DNA from: Stutzerimonas stutzeri
GTDB taxonomy: Bacteria; Pseudomonadota; Gammaproteobacteria; Pseudomonadales; Pseudomonadaceae
NCBI RefSeq assembly: GCF_024448955.1
Contig: NZ_JAMOIH010000010.1
Coordinates: 124,001 to 188,000, forward strand
Length of the DNA: 64,000 bases
Reading direction: 5' to 3'
Each line of letters begins with the position of its first letter. The first letter of the stretch is position 1. The position numbers were made by a program, and so were the translations under genes. Below the pieces are notes generated by a model that was not told where the DNA came from, made no database searches, and saw only the letters and a program-made list of their open reading frames with translations. Positions 51,306 through 62,882 of this stretch are shown in pieces.

Positions 51306-51998
51306 ATGCGCAGTTTGTTCGTTATCGCCATGGCGTGTCTGTTGGCCGCCTGTGCCCAGCAACCTCACGTTCAGCTGTATTCCGGTGCGCCCTTGCCTGA
51401 AAGCCAGATACTAACGCTGGTAGTCCCCAGTGAACTGGAAATCCGCAGCATCAATGGCCAGCCGCATTCTGCCGCCAACTCCATGTTCGGTGCTTCGGAC
51501 AAGCGTCTGCATCTGCAACCCGGCGCCTATCAGGTGCATGCCTTCTACAAGAACGGGTTCGACATCGACGGTGGCATCAGCCACGAAGTGGTGCGCAGCC
51601 GCACGGCCATCTTCAATTTCGAAGGGAAGGCCGGTGAAACCTGGCGCCTGGAGTTCGACCGCCCGCAGAACCTGGCCGAAGCCAAGGCGTTTGAAACCGA
51701 CTTTCCCGCCTGGGCGCTGAACACCCGCAGCGGCGAGCGCATCGAGGCCCAGGCCGGCAATCGCAATACCTCGGTTTTGAGCGCGATGCTGGGTTCCAGC
51801 GAAGTGGCGCCGGAAGCCACCAGTGTTACCCCGTTGGGCAGCGCAACCGCAGCACCCCAGGCCGTCTCGCTGAATCCGGCTCCTGCCGCCATGGCAACCC
51901 TGCCGCACAGCGATGCGACCCTGACGACGTTGCAGCAGATGTGGAACCTGCTGACGCCGGAAAGCCGCTCGGCCTTCCTCAAGTGGGCCCAGCAGTAA
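51306..51998 (+). CDS. DUF2057/YccT-like protein with lipoprotein signal
   Basis: 230 residues from the ATG at 51306 (TAGGAG 6 nt upstream). Signal MRSLFVIAMACLLAACAQQ has a LAAC lipobox. DUF2057 pattern: LTLVVPSELEIRSINGQPHSAA, LHLQPGAYQVHAFYKNGFD and GKAGETWRLEFDRP. The second half is an Ala/Pro/Thr-rich linker (APEATSVTPLGSATAAPQAVSLNPAPAAM) leading to a C-terminal helix TTLQQMWNLLTPESRSAFLKWAQQ. The role of the family is unclear, but it is cell-envelope associated. Confidence 0.85.
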   Translation: MRSLFVIAMACLLAACAQQPHVQLYSGAPLPESQILTLVVPSELEIRSINGQPHSAANSMFGASDKRLHLQPGAYQVHAFYKNGFDIDGGISHEVVRSRTAIFNFEGKAGETWRLEFDRPQNLAEAKAFETDFPAWALNTRSGERIEAQAGNRNTSVLSAMLGSSEVAPEATSVTPLGSATAAPQAVSLNPAPAAMATLPHSDATLTTLQQMWNLLTPESRSAFLKWAQQ

Positions 51999-52104
51999 TC
52001 TGAATCGACATTGCAACTTGCTGGCGATCTGTAGAAGCTTCGCTAGCAAGCTGTGCCTGCTTTCACCCTTTCCTTGTGGTGCCTGACGCGCCAGACTGGC
52101 CCGC

Positions 52105-53262
52105 ATGCCTATCCAGACAATTACCCGCCTCGCCGGGCTTGCCCCGCAGCAATGGGACGCTTTGCTGCCAGATAACCAGCCATTTCTACGTCACGCCTTT
52201 CTCGCGAGTCTCGAAGACAGCGGCAGTGTTGGCGGATCGACGGGCTGGCAGCCGGAGCATCAGCTGCTACTCGACGCCACGGGCGCCGTGCAGGCAGCAC
52301 TACCGCTATACCGGAAGACCAACTCAAACGGTGAATACGTGTTCGACTGGACCTGGGCCGATGCCTGCCATCGGGCGGGCATCGAGTATTACCCCAAGTT
52401 GCTCTGTGCCGTGCCTTTCTCGCCAGTGACGGGCGCGCGCCTGCTGGGCGATCGCGATGCAGCCGGGCAACTGCTTGATCAGCTCACCAGTGAGCTTGAG
52501 GAGGAGGAACAGTCCAGCCTGCATGTGAATTTCACCGAGCCGGATGCAGATGCGGTATTACGCGACCGCGATGGCTGGCTGGAGCGCATCGGCTGCCAAT
52601 TCCACTGGCACAACCGTGGCTATCGAGACTTTCAGGACTTTCTCGACGCGCTTACCTCGCGCAAGCGCAAACAGTTGCGCAAGGAGCGCGAACAAGTGAC
52701 GGGGCAGGGGATCGAATTCGACTGGCGCGAAGGGCACCAGCTTGACGAGGCGGAGTGGGATTTCGTCTACGCCTGCTACGCCAATACCTACCATGTGCGC
52801 GGTCAGGCGCCCTACCTGACGCGCAGCTTTTTCAGCCTGCTGGCCGAGCGCATGCCCGAGGCGATCCGCGTGGTGTTGGCCAGGCAGGGCACGCGCCCAG
52901 TGGCCATGGCCTTCAGTCTGCTCGACGCGAGCGGGCTCTATGGCCGCTACTGGGGTTGCTTGGCCGAATTCGATCGGCTGCACTTCGAGACGTGCTTTTA
53001 TCAGGGCATCGATCAGGCGATCGCCGCCGGGCTGTCTCGTTTCGATGCCGGTGCGCAGGGCGAGCACAAGCTTATTCGCGGCTTCGAGCCGGTGATCACC
53101 CGCTCCTGGCATTACCTGTTGCATCCGGGGTTGCGCGCGGCGGTGAGCGACTTTCTCGCTCAGGAGCGCCAGGGTGTGCTGCGTTATGCCGAAGCGGCAC
53201 ATGATGCGCTGCCCTATCGGCAAGACTCGGTGGACGCTATCTCCCCTTCGGCGCCGCGCTGA
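52105..53262 (+). CDS. FemAB-like GNAT protein (PF04339 / DUF482)
   Basis: 385 residues. Two GNAT-like halves typical of PF04339: an N-terminal AP QQWDALLPDNQPFLRHAFLASLEDSGSVGGSTGW segment, SRKRKQLRKEREQV in the middle and RFDAGAQGEHKLIRGFEPV in the second half. Related proteins (FemAB family) transfer amino acids to peptidoglycan precursors, but the members in Pseudomonas have no proven reaction. The 3' end overlaps the metR gene by 26 bp on the opposite strand. Confidence 0.87.
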   Translation: MPIQTITRLAGLAPQQWDALLPDNQPFLRHAFLASLEDSGSVGGSTGWQPEHQLLLDATGAVQAALPLYRKTNSNGEYVFDWTWADACHRAGIEYYPKLLCAVPFSPVTGARLLGDRDAAGQLLDQLTSELEEEEQSSLHVNFTEPDADAVLRDRDGWLERIGCQFHWHNRGYRDFQDFLDALTSRKRKQLRKEREQVTGQGIEFDWREGHQLDEAEWDFVYACYANTYHVRGQAPYLTRSFFSLLAERMPEAIRVVLARQGTRPVAMAFSLLDASGLYGRYWGCLAEFDRLHFETCFYQGIDQAIAAGLSRFDAGAQGEHKLIRGFEPVITRSWHYLLHPGLRAAVSDFLAQERQGVLRYAEAAHDALPYRQDSVDAISPSAPR

Positions 53263-54163
53263 CCCCTTCAAGGGTGGCGAAGGAGGTGTCCTTGGCGGTC
53301 AGCAGGAAGTCGCGCATGAAAGGTGAATCCAGCATGTCGGCGCGAATGCCGGCGAACAACGTGGCGAACAGGCCTTTCTCCCCCAGGCGTTTGGCGGTGA
53401 CGTAGCCGCGCGTGCTGTACTCATGCAATGCCCAGTTCGGCACGCAGCAGACACCACGCCCCGAGGCCACCAGCTGCATCATCATCACCGTTAATTCTGA
53501 GGTGCGGACCTGTGCCGGCTCGACATCGGCCGGTTCGAGAAAGCGGGTAAAGATGTCCAGCCGGTCGCGCTCCACCGGATAGGTGATCAGGGTCTCGCTG
53601 GTCAGATCTTCAGGGCGTACGTAGGGCCGCGTCGCCAGCGCATGCTGGTTGGCCACCGCCAGCAGGGCCTCGTAGGTGAACAGCGGAACGTAGGTGATCC
53701 CCGGCAGCTCGATGGGGTCGGAAGTCACCACCAAATCCAGATCGCCGCGCGCCAGCGCCGGCAGCGGCGCGAAGGAAAACCCCGACGCCAAATCCAGTTC
53801 GACTTCAGGCCAGGCATCGCGGAACTGGTCGATGGTCGGCATCAGCCACTGAAAGCAGCTATGGCATTCGATGGCCATATGCAGACGTCCAGCGGTGCCA
53901 CCAGCCAGGCGTGCCAGATCGCGTTCGGCGCTGCGCAGCTGCGGCAACAAGCTATCCGCCAGTTGCAACAGGCGCAAACCGGCGCTGGTGAAACGCACAG
54001 GGCGGGTCTTGCGCACGAAGAGCTGCAGGCCCAGGCGCTCTTCCATCTCTTTGAACTGATGCGACAGAGCCGATTGGGTCAGGTGCAGGCGCTCGGCCGC
54101 TTCGACGAGGCTGTCCGTTTCGCGCAATGCATGAAGCGTTTTCAGGTGACGGATTTCCAGCAT
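53237..54163 (-). CDS. metR: LysR-type regulator MetR
   Basis: 308 residues from the ATG at 54163. LysR HTH at residues 1-60: MLEIRHLKTLHALRETDSLVEAAERLHLTQSALSHQFKEMEERLG. The co-inducer domain follows with the MetR-typical FVRKTRPVRFTSAG, LHMAIECHSCFQWLMP (His/Cys near the ligand site) and VCCVPNWALHEYS. MetR uses homocysteine as co-inducer to control met genes. It is divergent from metE, its usual target, with 270 bp between; its 3' end overlaps the opposite FemAB-like gene. Confidence 0.93.
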   Translation of the reverse strand: MLEIRHLKTLHALRETDSLVEAAERLHLTQSALSHQFKEMEERLGLQLFVRKTRPVRFTSAGLRLLQLADSLLPQLRSAERDLARLAGGTAGRLHMAIECHSCFQWLMPTIDQFRDAWPEVELDLASGFSFAPLPALARGDLDLVVTSDPIELPGITYVPLFTYEALLAVANQHALATRPYVRPEDLTSETLITYPVERDRLDIFTRFLEPADVEPAQVRTSELTVMMMQLVASGRGVCCVPNWALHEYSTRGYVTAKRLGEKGLFATLFAGIRADMLDSPFMRDFLLTAKDTSFATLEGVSAAPKGR

Positions 54164-54362
54164 TTGCGATCCCCGCATTATTCGCTGCCCAAGCCTCAGG
54201 CTCAGATGACGCTTGGGATGAGCGGCTGACTTGAACGCTACTCATCGTGATGGCGAAGTGTGTATCAGCGTGATATCGCTGTCGAGCCGAACCCTTGAGA
54301 AGTGAATGCAGTTGTTTGCTGAATAGCTGGGTGAGTAATTCTAATCTTTAACTTCAAATTCG

Positions 54363-54375
54363 TGAGTTTGTTTCA
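54363..54375. promoter_or_regulatory. Candidate MetR site before metE
   Basis: TGAGTTTGTTTCA resembles the MetR consensus TGAA-N5-TTCA with one mismatch. It lies about 58 bp upstream of the metE start in the divergent metR/metE region. Confidence 0.4.
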
Positions 54376-54433
54376 TTCGGTGCGCATGGCCACAATCCGC
54401 TCAAACCAAAAGCGAGACGAATTGGAGATTGTT

Positions 54434-56734
54434 ATGGCTGTGGCGCATTCCCTGGGCTTTCCGCGCATCGGCGCTGACCGCGAATTGAAAAAGGCGCTTG
54501 AAGCTTACTGGAAAGGTGATCTGGACGAGGGCGAGCTGCGCCGTGTGGGTCGCGAGCTGCGAGCTGCACACTGGCAACTGCAGACGGACGCCGGCATCGA
54601 GCTGTTACCGGTCGGCGATTTTGCCTGGTACGACCAAGTGCTGACGCATTCGCTGATGTTTGGCGTGGTGCCGGAGCGGTTTCGTCCGGCTGATGGCGCG
54701 CCGACTCTGGATACGCTGTTCGCCATGGCGAGGGGCGTCGCCAAATCTTGCTGCGGCGCGGGACAGGCGCAGGAAATGACCAAGTGGTTCGATACCAACT
54801 ACCACTACCTGGTGCCTGAATTCACGGCGGGCCAGCAATTCAAGCTGTCCTGGACGCAGTTGTTCGAGGAGGTCGAAGAAGCCAAGGCGTTGGGGCATGC
54901 GATCAAGCCGGTGCTGATCGGTCCGCTGACTTATCTCTGGCTGGGCAAGGCCAAGGGCGAGGCGTTCGACAAGCTGGACCTGTTGGAACGGCTGCTGCCT
55001 GTTTATGGCGAAATATTGGATCGGCTGGCCGAGCAGGGCGTCGAGTGGGTGCAGATCGACGAGCCGATTCTGGTGCTGGACCTGCCGCAGGACTGGAAGA
55101 ATGCGTTCGAACGCGCTTACAACCTGTTGCAGCGGGCTCCGCTGAAAAAGCTGGTCGCGACCTACTTTGGTGGTCTGGAAGACAATCTGGGCCTGGCCGC
55201 TGCGCTGCCGGTGGACGGTTTGCATATCGACCTGGTGCGCGCACCGGATCAGTACCCGGTGATCCTCGATCGGCTGCCGGCCTACAAGATCCTCTCCCTC
55301 GGGCTGGTTAACGGGCGAAATGTCTGGCGCTGCGATCTGGACAAGGCGCTGAGTGTGTTGCAGCACGCTACCGAGCGGCTCGGCGAGCGCTTGTGGGTCG
55401 CGCCGTCCTGCTCGCTGCTGCACGCGCCAGTCGATCTGGCGCGGGAGGATCAGCTGGACGCCGAGCTGAAAAGCTGGCTCGCCTTCGCCGTGCAAAAATG
55501 CGCTGAAGTTGCGGTTCTGGCGCGTGCTGTGAGCGCACCCGATGACGCTCAGGTACAGGCCGCGCTGCAACACAGCCGCGCGGTCCAGGCCAGCCGCGGG
55601 CAGTCACCGCGTATTCACAAGCCAGAGGTGCAGGCGCGCCTGGCGGCCATCGAGCCACAGGATAGCCAGCGCTCGTCGCCCTTTGCCGAGCGGATCGATA
55701 AGCAGCGTGCACGGCTGAATCTGCCGGCATTCCCCACCACTACCATCGGCTCGTTTCCGCAAACGCCAGCCATCCGTATTGCGCGTCAGGCGTTCAAACA
55801 GGGCAAATTGGCACTGACTGATTACACCGAGGCGATGCAGGCCGAAATCCGTCATGCAGTAGCGGTGCAGGAACAGCTGGGCCTGGATGTGCTGGTGCAT
55901 GGCGAGGCCGAGCGTAACGACATGGTCGAGTACTTTGCCGAGCAGCTCGACGGCTACGCCTTTACCCGTTTCGGTTGGGTGCAGAGCTACGGCTCGCGCT
56001 GCGTCAAACCGGCGGTGATCTATGGGGATCTGAGCCGTCCGGCGCCGATGACGGTGGAGTGGATTCGTTACGCGCAACAGCAGACAAGCAAGATCATGAA
56101 AGGCATGTTGACCGGTCCGGTGACGATGCTGATGTGGTCCTTCACTCGCGACGATATCAGCCGCGAGCAGCAGGCGCGTCAGCTCGCGTTGGCGATTCGC
56201 GATGAAGTCTGCGATCTGGAGGCGGCGGGCATCAGGATCGTGCAGATCGACGAGGCCGCGTTTCGCGAGGGCCTGCCGTTGCGTCGTGCTCAGTGGCAGG
56301 GTTATCTGAACTGGGCGGTGGACGCCTTCCGTCTGTGCGCCAGCGGCGTACGGGATGAAACGCAGATCCATACGCATATGTGCTACAGCGAATTCAACGA
56401 TGTGATCGAGTCGATCGCCGCGATGGATGCCGACGTCATCACCATCGAGACCTCACGCTCGCAGATGGAGCTGCTCGAAGCCTTCCGTGCCTTCGACTAT
56501 CCCAACGACATCGGTCCGGGCGTCTACGACATTCACTCGCCACGGGTGCCGGATACCCAGGAAATGGTGCAGTTGCTCCAGAAGGCCAGTGAGCGGATTC
56601 CGGTCGAGCGGCTCTGGGTGAATCCTGATTGCGGCCTGAAGACCCGCGGCTGGCCGGAAACCGAGGCGGCGTTGGTGAACATGGTCGCGGCGGCGCGGCA
56701 ATTACGCGTCGCCCAGCAGGGCAGGGTGGCCTAA
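54434..56734 (+). CDS. metE: Cobalamin-independent methionine synthase MetE
   Basis: 766 residues from the ATG at 54434 (TGGAG 7 nt upstream). N-terminal (about 1-330) and C-terminal (about 420-766) barrels both appear. The zinc and homocysteine site is in the C-terminal barrel: H648 and C650 ([10 protein letters not shown]), and C733 ([10 protein letters not shown]), plus E in [11 protein letters not shown]. The linker around 400-440 ([25 protein letters not shown]) is typical. It transfers methyl from 5-methyl-THF-Glu3 to homocysteine. Controlled probably by the divergent MetR. I saw no cobalamin riboswitch in the 270-bp gap. Confidence 0.95.
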   Translation: MAVAHSLGFPRIGADRELKKALEAYWKGDLDEGELRRVGRELRAAHWQLQTDAGIELLPVGDFAWYDQVLTHSLMFGVVPERFRPADGAPTLDTLFAMARGVAKSCCGAGQAQEMTKWFDTNYHYLVPEFTAGQQFKLSWTQLFEEVEEAKALGHAIKPVLIGPLTYLWLGKAKGEAFDKLDLLERLLPVYGEILDRLAEQGVEWVQIDEPILVLDLPQDWKNAFERAYNLLQRAPLKKLVATYFGGLEDNLGLAAALPVDGLHIDLVRAPDQYPVILDRLPAYKILSLGLVNGRNVWRCDLDKALSVLQHATERLGERLWVAPSCSLLHAPVDLAREDQLDAELKSWLAFAVQKCAEVAVLARAVSAPDDAQVQAALQHSRAVQASRGQSPRIHKPEVQARLAAIEPQDSQRSSPFAERIDKQRARLNLPAFPTTTIGSFPQTPAIRIARQAFKQGKLALTDYTEAMQAEIRHAVAVQEQLGLDVLVHGEAERNDMVEYFAEQLDGYAFTRFGWVQSYGSRCVKPAVIYGDLSRPAPMTVEWIRYAQQQTSKIMKGMLTGPVTMLMWSFTRDDISREQQARQLALAIRDEVCDLEAAGIRIVQIDEAAFREGLPLRRAQWQGYLNWAVDAFRLCASGVRDETQIHTHMCYSEFNDVIESIAAMDADVITIETSRSQMELLEAFRAFDYPNDIGPGVYDIHSPRVPDTQEMVQLLQKASERIPVERLWVNPDCGLKTRGWPETEAALVNMVAAARQLRVAQQGRVA

Positions 56735-56762
56735 GGCCTCTCGGTGGGAGCGTCTGCCATTG

Positions 56763-56831
56763 TTCGCGAGCAAGCTCGCTCCTACGAAGCATAAGCTGAC
56801 GTTTTTTTGTAGGAGCGAGCTTGCTCGCGAA
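56763..56831. repeat. REP pair: 23-bp perfect inverted repeat (family E)
   Basis: Arms 56763-56785 (TTCGCGAGCAAGCTCGCTCC...) and 56809-56831 are exact reverse complements, 23 bp apart. The core CGAGCAAGCTCG is the common pseudomonad REP. A run of T (56802-56808) before the right arm may help end the metE transcript. Confidence 0.85.
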
Positions 56832-56962
56832 TGTGTCTCGGTGCGCTGCATCGCCAACAGCTCACTGCGGGCCAACACTGAGACGACTGTCGTGTCCCGC
56901 CACGTGCGGTTTGTCGCATTTTTCAGCTAATGTATCGGCCCCTATCCGACTTGCTCCCCGTC

Positions 56963-57433
56963 ATGACTCCCGCCATCGATCTGCTGAAAAAGGCCAAGGC
57001 CGAACACCGTGTTCACGGCTACGAACACGATCCGAAATCCGCATCTTATGGGCTCGAAGCGGCTGAGAAGCTCGGCCTGGAGCCCGCGTGCGTATTCAAG
57101 ACACTGCTGGCCTGTAGCGAGAAGAACGAACTGCTGGTCGCCGTGGTGCCGGTCGCCGGCACGCTTGATCTGAAAGCGCTGGCGCAGGCGGCCAAGGTGA
57201 AAAAGGTCGATATGGCCGATCCCATGGCTGCGCAACGGGCGACGGGTTATCTGGTCGGTGGGATCAGCCCGCTGGGCCAGAAAAAGCGTCTGCGCACCTT
57301 TATCGACAGCTCCGCGCTAGCTCTGCCGAGCCTGCATGTCAGTGCGGGACGGCGAGGTCTGGAGGTGGAGTTGACAGCGCAGGTACTGGCCGAGCATACC
57401 GCCGGCACCTTCGCTCAGATCGCACGATCGTGA
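56963..57433 (+). CDS. ybaK: Cys-tRNA(Pro)/Cys-tRNA(Cys) deacylase YbaK
   Basis: 156 residues from the ATG at 56963. YbaK fold: MTPAIDLLKKAKAEHRVHGYEHDPKSASYGLEAAEKLGLEPACVFKTLLA, the catalytic Lys in FKTLLA, and GYLVGGISPLGQKKRLRTFIDSSA (the conserved Gly-Gly-x-Ser-Pro). It hydrolyses Cys-tRNAPro mischarged by ProRS, in the cytoplasm. It stands alone, followed by repeat DNA. Confidence 0.93.
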   Translation: MTPAIDLLKKAKAEHRVHGYEHDPKSASYGLEAAEKLGLEPACVFKTLLACSEKNELLVAVVPVAGTLDLKALAQAAKVKKVDMADPMAAQRATGYLVGGISPLGQKKRLRTFIDSSALALPSLHVSAGRRGLEVELTAQVLAEHTAGTFAQIARS

Positions 57434-57465
57434 TGAACCGCCATTTTCTCCCTTCGCCACCTTAA

Positions 57466-59133
<1,668 letters not shown>

Positions 59134-59322
59134 CTAGCGCATGGCTTACCGGATGACGTGGCCTGTCCGATCAAGCGCCGGAGGCCATCGTTATTTCGAC
59201 GCAGCTCCCCGCCGAGCGGCCGTGCGAGCTTGCCCTGATGGTGGCTGACCGGGACAATCCGACGCTTATTTTCGGGCGCGTTTCTGCATGCCACATTCCA
59301 TCTTGCCGTGAGATTTGGTCGC

Positions 59323-59622
59323 ATGAGCACTGTTGCTTCAAAGCCCTGGTTCGTCTATCTGGTGAGAGCGGCAAACGGCTCGCTGTACTGCGGAATCAGT
59401 GACGACGCACAGCGCCGCTTTGCCGCGCACCAGAGCGGGCGAGGGGCGCGCTTCTTCCATTCGAGCCCGGCGGTGGCGCTGGTTTATGTCGAGCCCTGCG
59501 AGAGCAAGGGGGACGCATTGCGCCGCGAGCGTGCCATCAAATCGCTGAAAAAACCGGCCAAGGAGGCGCTGGTCGCCACGTACCGCATCAGTGACCCGGT
59601 GAATGCCTCGGCAATCAGGTGA
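59323..59622 (+). CDS. GIY-YIG domain protein (UPF0213/YhbQ-like)
   Basis: 99 residues. A compact GIY-YIG nuclease domain: [40 protein letters not shown] and [34 protein letters not shown]. The VYL/YCG pair, the Arg of QRR and the Glu of RERAIK fit the catalytic set. YhbQ-type proteins cleave or bind branched DNA in vitro; the physiological role is unclear. Single small gene, divergent from mltF. Confidence 0.92.
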   Translation: MSTVASKPWFVYLVRAANGSLYCGISDDAQRRFAAHQSGRGARFFHSSPAVALVYVEPCESKGDALRRERAIKSLKKPAKEALVATYRISDPVNASAIR

Positions 59623-59689
59623 ACGGGTAGGCTGCCTTCGCCGTCGCGAGTAAGCTGCCGGTCTACCTACAAGACTGGCGGAGCCTGCA

Positions 59690-60628
59690 ATGTACGACAT
59701 CATCCTGCACCACTATCCCACCTCGCCGTTCGCCGAAAAGGCGCGGCTGATGCTGGGTTTCAAGCAACTCTCCTGGCGTTCGGTGACGATTCCGCCGGTG
59801 ATGCCCAAGCCGGATCTCACCGCGCTGACCGGTGGCTATCGGCGTACGCCGGTGTTGCAGATCGGCGCCGATGTGTATTGCGATACCGCATTGATGGCCC
59901 GCCGTCTGGACGCCGAGAAAAACACGCCGGCGCTGTTTCCGGAAGGGCGGGAGTTCGTGGCTGCGACCTTGGCGCAGTGGGCCGATTCAGTGCTGTTCCT
60001 GCATGCGGTGAGCCTGGTGTTCCAACCCGAATCCATGGCGCTGCGCTTCGCTCAGGTCCCCAAGGAGTTCGTCCAGATTTTCAGCAAGGATCGCGCCGAG
60101 CTGTTCAGCAGCGGCTCCGTGACACGCATCCCACTAGAACAGGCCAAGAGCCACTGGCCGGTGCTGATGGCGCGTCTGCAGCAACAGTTGTCGCGCGAAA
60201 GCGGTGGGTTCCTGCTGGGCAGCGCACCTTGCGTGGCCGACATTGCGGTTGCGCATTGTCTGTGGTTTCTCAAGGGCACGCCGGTCACTGCGCCTTTGGT
60301 AGATGATTATCCGGACGTTGCCGCCTGGCTTGGTAGGGTATTGGCTGTCGGCCATGGCTCGCTTTCCGAGCTGTCTGCCGAAGAGGCCGTTGCCATCGCC
60401 CGCAGCTCCACTCCGGCTGCGTTGCCAGACGAGGCCTTCTTCGAGCCCAACGGCTTCCAAGTTGGCCAGTCGGTGACCATTTCCGCGGTGGACTACGGCA
60501 CGGATCCAGTTGCTGGCGAGCTGGTGTTCGCCGGTGTCGAGGAGTTGATCCTGCGCCGTGAAGATGAGCGCGCCAGCGTGGTCCATGTGCACTTCCCGCG
60601 CATCGGCTACCGCATCGACGCCCGTTGA
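59690..60628 (+). CDS. Glutathione S-transferase-like protein with extra C-terminal domain
   Basis: 312 residues. The N-terminal thioredoxin-fold half is present (MYDIILHHYPTSPFAEKARLMLGFKQLSWRSVTIPP, RRTPVLQIGADVYCDTALMARRLD with cis-Pro and Asp-Thr in the GSH site). The helical half follows (LLGSAPCVADIAVAHCLWFL). Residues about 235-312 form an extra beta-rich region (FEPNGFQVGQSVTISAVDYGTDPVAGELVFAGVEELILRREDE) absent from standard GSTs. Function unknown; the extra domain may bind a partner. The stop is 9 bp before a convergent hairpin. Confidence 0.83.
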   Translation: MYDIILHHYPTSPFAEKARLMLGFKQLSWRSVTIPPVMPKPDLTALTGGYRRTPVLQIGADVYCDTALMARRLDAEKNTPALFPEGREFVAATLAQWADSVLFLHAVSLVFQPESMALRFAQVPKEFVQIFSKDRAELFSSGSVTRIPLEQAKSHWPVLMARLQQQLSRESGGFLLGSAPCVADIAVAHCLWFLKGTPVTAPLVDDYPDVAAWLGRVLAVGHGSLSELSAEEAVAIARSSTPAALPDEAFFEPNGFQVGQSVTISAVDYGTDPVAGELVFAGVEELILRREDERASVVHVHFPRIGYRIDAR

Positions 60629-60637
60629 TGCCTCAGG

Positions 60638-60667
60638 CCCGCGAACGGCGCAACGCCGTTCCGCGGG
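60638..60667. terminator. Bidirectional hairpin between the GST-like and uppP genes
   Basis: CCCGCGAACGGCG, loop CAA, then CGCCGTTCCGCGGG: a 13-bp stem with one bulged base between two convergent stop codons. No T-run. Confidence 0.6.
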
Positions 60668-60685
60668 TCGATCATGTTCCGAGCG

Positions 60686-61483
60686 TCAGAGCGCGATGAA
60701 CAGCAGCGCGACGCCCAACAGCAAGCGATAGATAACGAAGGGCAGCATGCCCAGCGCATCCAGGGCCTTGAGGAACAGCTTGATGCAGAGGAAGGCAGCG
60801 ACGAAGGACAGGGCTGCACCGATGAAAATGTCGTTCCATTGCGCAGCTTCGCCGGATTGGGCCAGTTCGACCGCTTTCAGCCCACCCGCAGCAAGGATCA
60901 GCGGTATCGACAGCAGGAAGGAGAAGCGCGCGGCGGTCTGCCGGGTAAAACCGAGCAGCAGGGCGGCGGTCATGGTAATGCCCGAGCGGGATGTGCCTGG
61001 AATCAGCGCCAGCGCCTGGGCGAATCCGATAATCAGCGCGCTTTTCCAGGTCAGGTGATCGATTTCAGCGACCCGCCGGCCCTTGATGTCGGCGTACCAC
61101 AGCAGCAAACCGAAGATGATGGTGGTGGCGGCAATCAACAGCATCGAACGGGTGTACTGCTCGATAAAGTCCTCCAGCAACAATCCGATGATTGCCGCCG
61201 GCAGGGTACCAATGATGATCGCCCAGCCCAGACGGCTCTCTGCGCTGACCTGTCGTCTGAATACGTGAGCCAGCCAGCCGCGGCTGGTGGCAATCACTTC
61301 GTGACGGAAACAGATCAATACGGCTAGCAGCGTGCCGACATGCACCGCGACGTCGAACGCCTGGCCCTGGTCCGGCCAGCCGAGCACCTGGGACGGTAGG
61401 ATCAAGTGAGCGGACGAGGAAATCGGAAGAAATTCGGTGATGCCTTGCACCAGGGAAAGAATAATCAGGTGAAACCAATCCAT
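60686..61483 (-). CDS. uppP: Undecaprenyl-diphosphatase UppP (BacA)
   Basis: 265 residues, eight or so helices. Two catalytic motifs: residues about 17-26 EFLPISSSAH and the second, PGTSRSG, at about 160-170, with Glu17, Glu21-type acids and the Arg of the second. UppP converts undecaprenyl diphosphate to the lipid carrier used for peptidoglycan and other envelope polymers, and gives bacitracin resistance. Ends 18 bp after a hairpin. Confidence 0.95.
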   Translation of the reverse strand: MDWFHLIILSLVQGITEFLPISSSAHLILPSQVLGWPDQGQAFDVAVHVGTLLAVLICFRHEVIATSRGWLAHVFRRQVSAESRLGWAIIIGTLPAAIIGLLLEDFIEQYTRSMLLIAATTIIFGLLLWYADIKGRRVAEIDHLTWKSALIIGFAQALALIPGTSRSGITMTAALLLGFTRQTAARFSFLLSIPLILAAGGLKAVELAQSGEAAQWNDIFIGAALSFVAAFLCIKLFLKALDALGMLPFVIYRLLLGVALLFIAL

Positions 61484-61734
61484 TGCGAGTCCTTACCAGA
61501 ACGGGTCGTACGAAGTTGCGGCTCCAATCGAGCAGCCATGTGACTGATAAACGGGCATTTCATTCGGCGACAGTCGGATTCGTTCCGCTCATGAGTAGCG
61601 GGCGACCTCAGCCGGGCGGAGCAAGCCGTCCAGACCGAACATGCGCTCAGTTGATGAACGTCCGACACTGTCAGCGCAGCGCTACAGCCGCTAAGGCGAG
61701 ACGCTGTCGTTAGCTGCGTCGGGCCAGCCGGTGA

Positions 61735-62742
61735 TCAATCCTTGCGGCGCTTGAGCTGATCGGTCAGCTGTGTCGGGAGTTGGCGGATGATCAGCATGTT
61801 GCGGGCTTCGTCATATTCGATCTTCGAGCCCAGCAGGTGCGATTCGAAGCTGATCGACAGCCCTTCGGCGCGGCCGGTGAAGCGCTGAAACTGGTTGAGG
61901 GTGCGCTTGTCCGCCGGGATCTCCGGCGAAAGGCCGTAATCTTTGTTGCGGATGTGATCGTAGAAGGCCCGCGGGTGCTCCTCGTCAATCACGCCGGACA
62001 ACTCTTCCAGCGACATGGGCTCGCCAATCTTCGCCTGGCTGCTGGCGTAACCGACCAGCGCGCTGGTTTTCTCGCGGGCCTTTTCTTCCGGCAGGTCTTC
62101 GCTTTCTACGTATTCGCTGAACGCTTTGAGCAACGTGCGGGTTTCGCCGGGCCCGTCGACGCCTTCCTGGCAGCCGATGAAATCGCGGAAATACTCCGAG
62201 ACCTTCTTGCCGTTCTTGCCCTTGATGAAGGAAATGTACTGTTTGGACTGCCGGTTATTCTTCCATTCGGACAGATTGATCCGGGTGGCCAGGTGCAGTT
62301 GGCCGAGATCAAGGTGCTTGGCTGGCGCGACGTCCAGCGAGTCGGTGACGGTCACGCCGTTGCTGTGGTGCAGAAGGGCGATAGCCAGGTAATCGGTCAT
62401 GCCTTGTTGATAGTGGGCGAACAGCACATGGCCACCGGTGGAGAGATTGGATTCCTCCATCAACTTCTGCAAATGCTCGACGGCTTGGCGGCTGAATGCG
62501 GTGAAATCCTGGTTGCCTTCCATGTACTGACCCAGCCAGCCACTGAAAGGGTAGGCCCCCGACTCTTCGTGGAAATAGCCCCAGGCCTTGCCCTGCTTGG
62601 CGTTGTAGCTTTCGTTGAGGTCGGCCAGCAGATTCTCGATGGCCTGTGATTCGCCAAGCTCCGAATCGCGGGCGTGAAGCACGGCAGGCGTGCCGTCGGG
62701 CTTTTTCTCAATCAGATGAACGATGCAGTGGCGAATCGGCAT
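61735..62742 (-). CDS. yejK: Nucleoid-associated protein YejK (NdpA)
   Basis: 335 residues, the normal size. It starts [70 protein letters not shown] and includes [32 protein letters not shown] and [34 protein letters not shown], all typical of the NdpA family. It binds DNA in the nucleoid; the ribosome site before the ATG is weak. Confidence 0.95.
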   Translation of the reverse strand: MPIRHCIVHLIEKKPDGTPAVLHARDSELGESQAIENLLADLNESYNAKQGKAWGYFHEESGAYPFSGWLGQYMEGNQDFTAFSRQAVEHLQKLMEESNLSTGGHVLFAHYQQGMTDYLAIALLHHSNGVTVTDSLDVAPAKHLDLGQLHLATRINLSEWKNNRQSKQYISFIKGKNGKKVSEYFRDFIGCQEGVDGPGETRTLLKAFSEYVESEDLPEEKAREKTSALVGYASSQAKIGEPMSLEELSGVIDEEHPRAFYDHIRNKDYGLSPEIPADKRTLNQFQRFTGRAEGLSISFESHLLGSKIEYDEARNMLIIRQLPTQLTDQLKRRKD

Positions 62743-62882
62743 GGGTTACTCGCGGGCGGGTGAGGCGGACAGGCGGCAGTTTACCCGAGCAACCGTGCCC
62801 GTCGCAGGGCAAAAAGTGGATGTGGTTAGCTCGGGGTATGCGGGTAAGATGGCTTCCCCTTGTTTTACTAAGTGTGTCGGCG

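Noticed and set aside
54164..54433. Cobalamin riboswitch before metE
   Set aside because: No B12-box-like sequence is visible in the 270-bp gap; MetR control is more likely.
61780..62649. Plus-strand frame opposite yejK (289 residues)
   Set aside because: YejK is a well-conserved family across its whole length; the opposite frame is a shadow.
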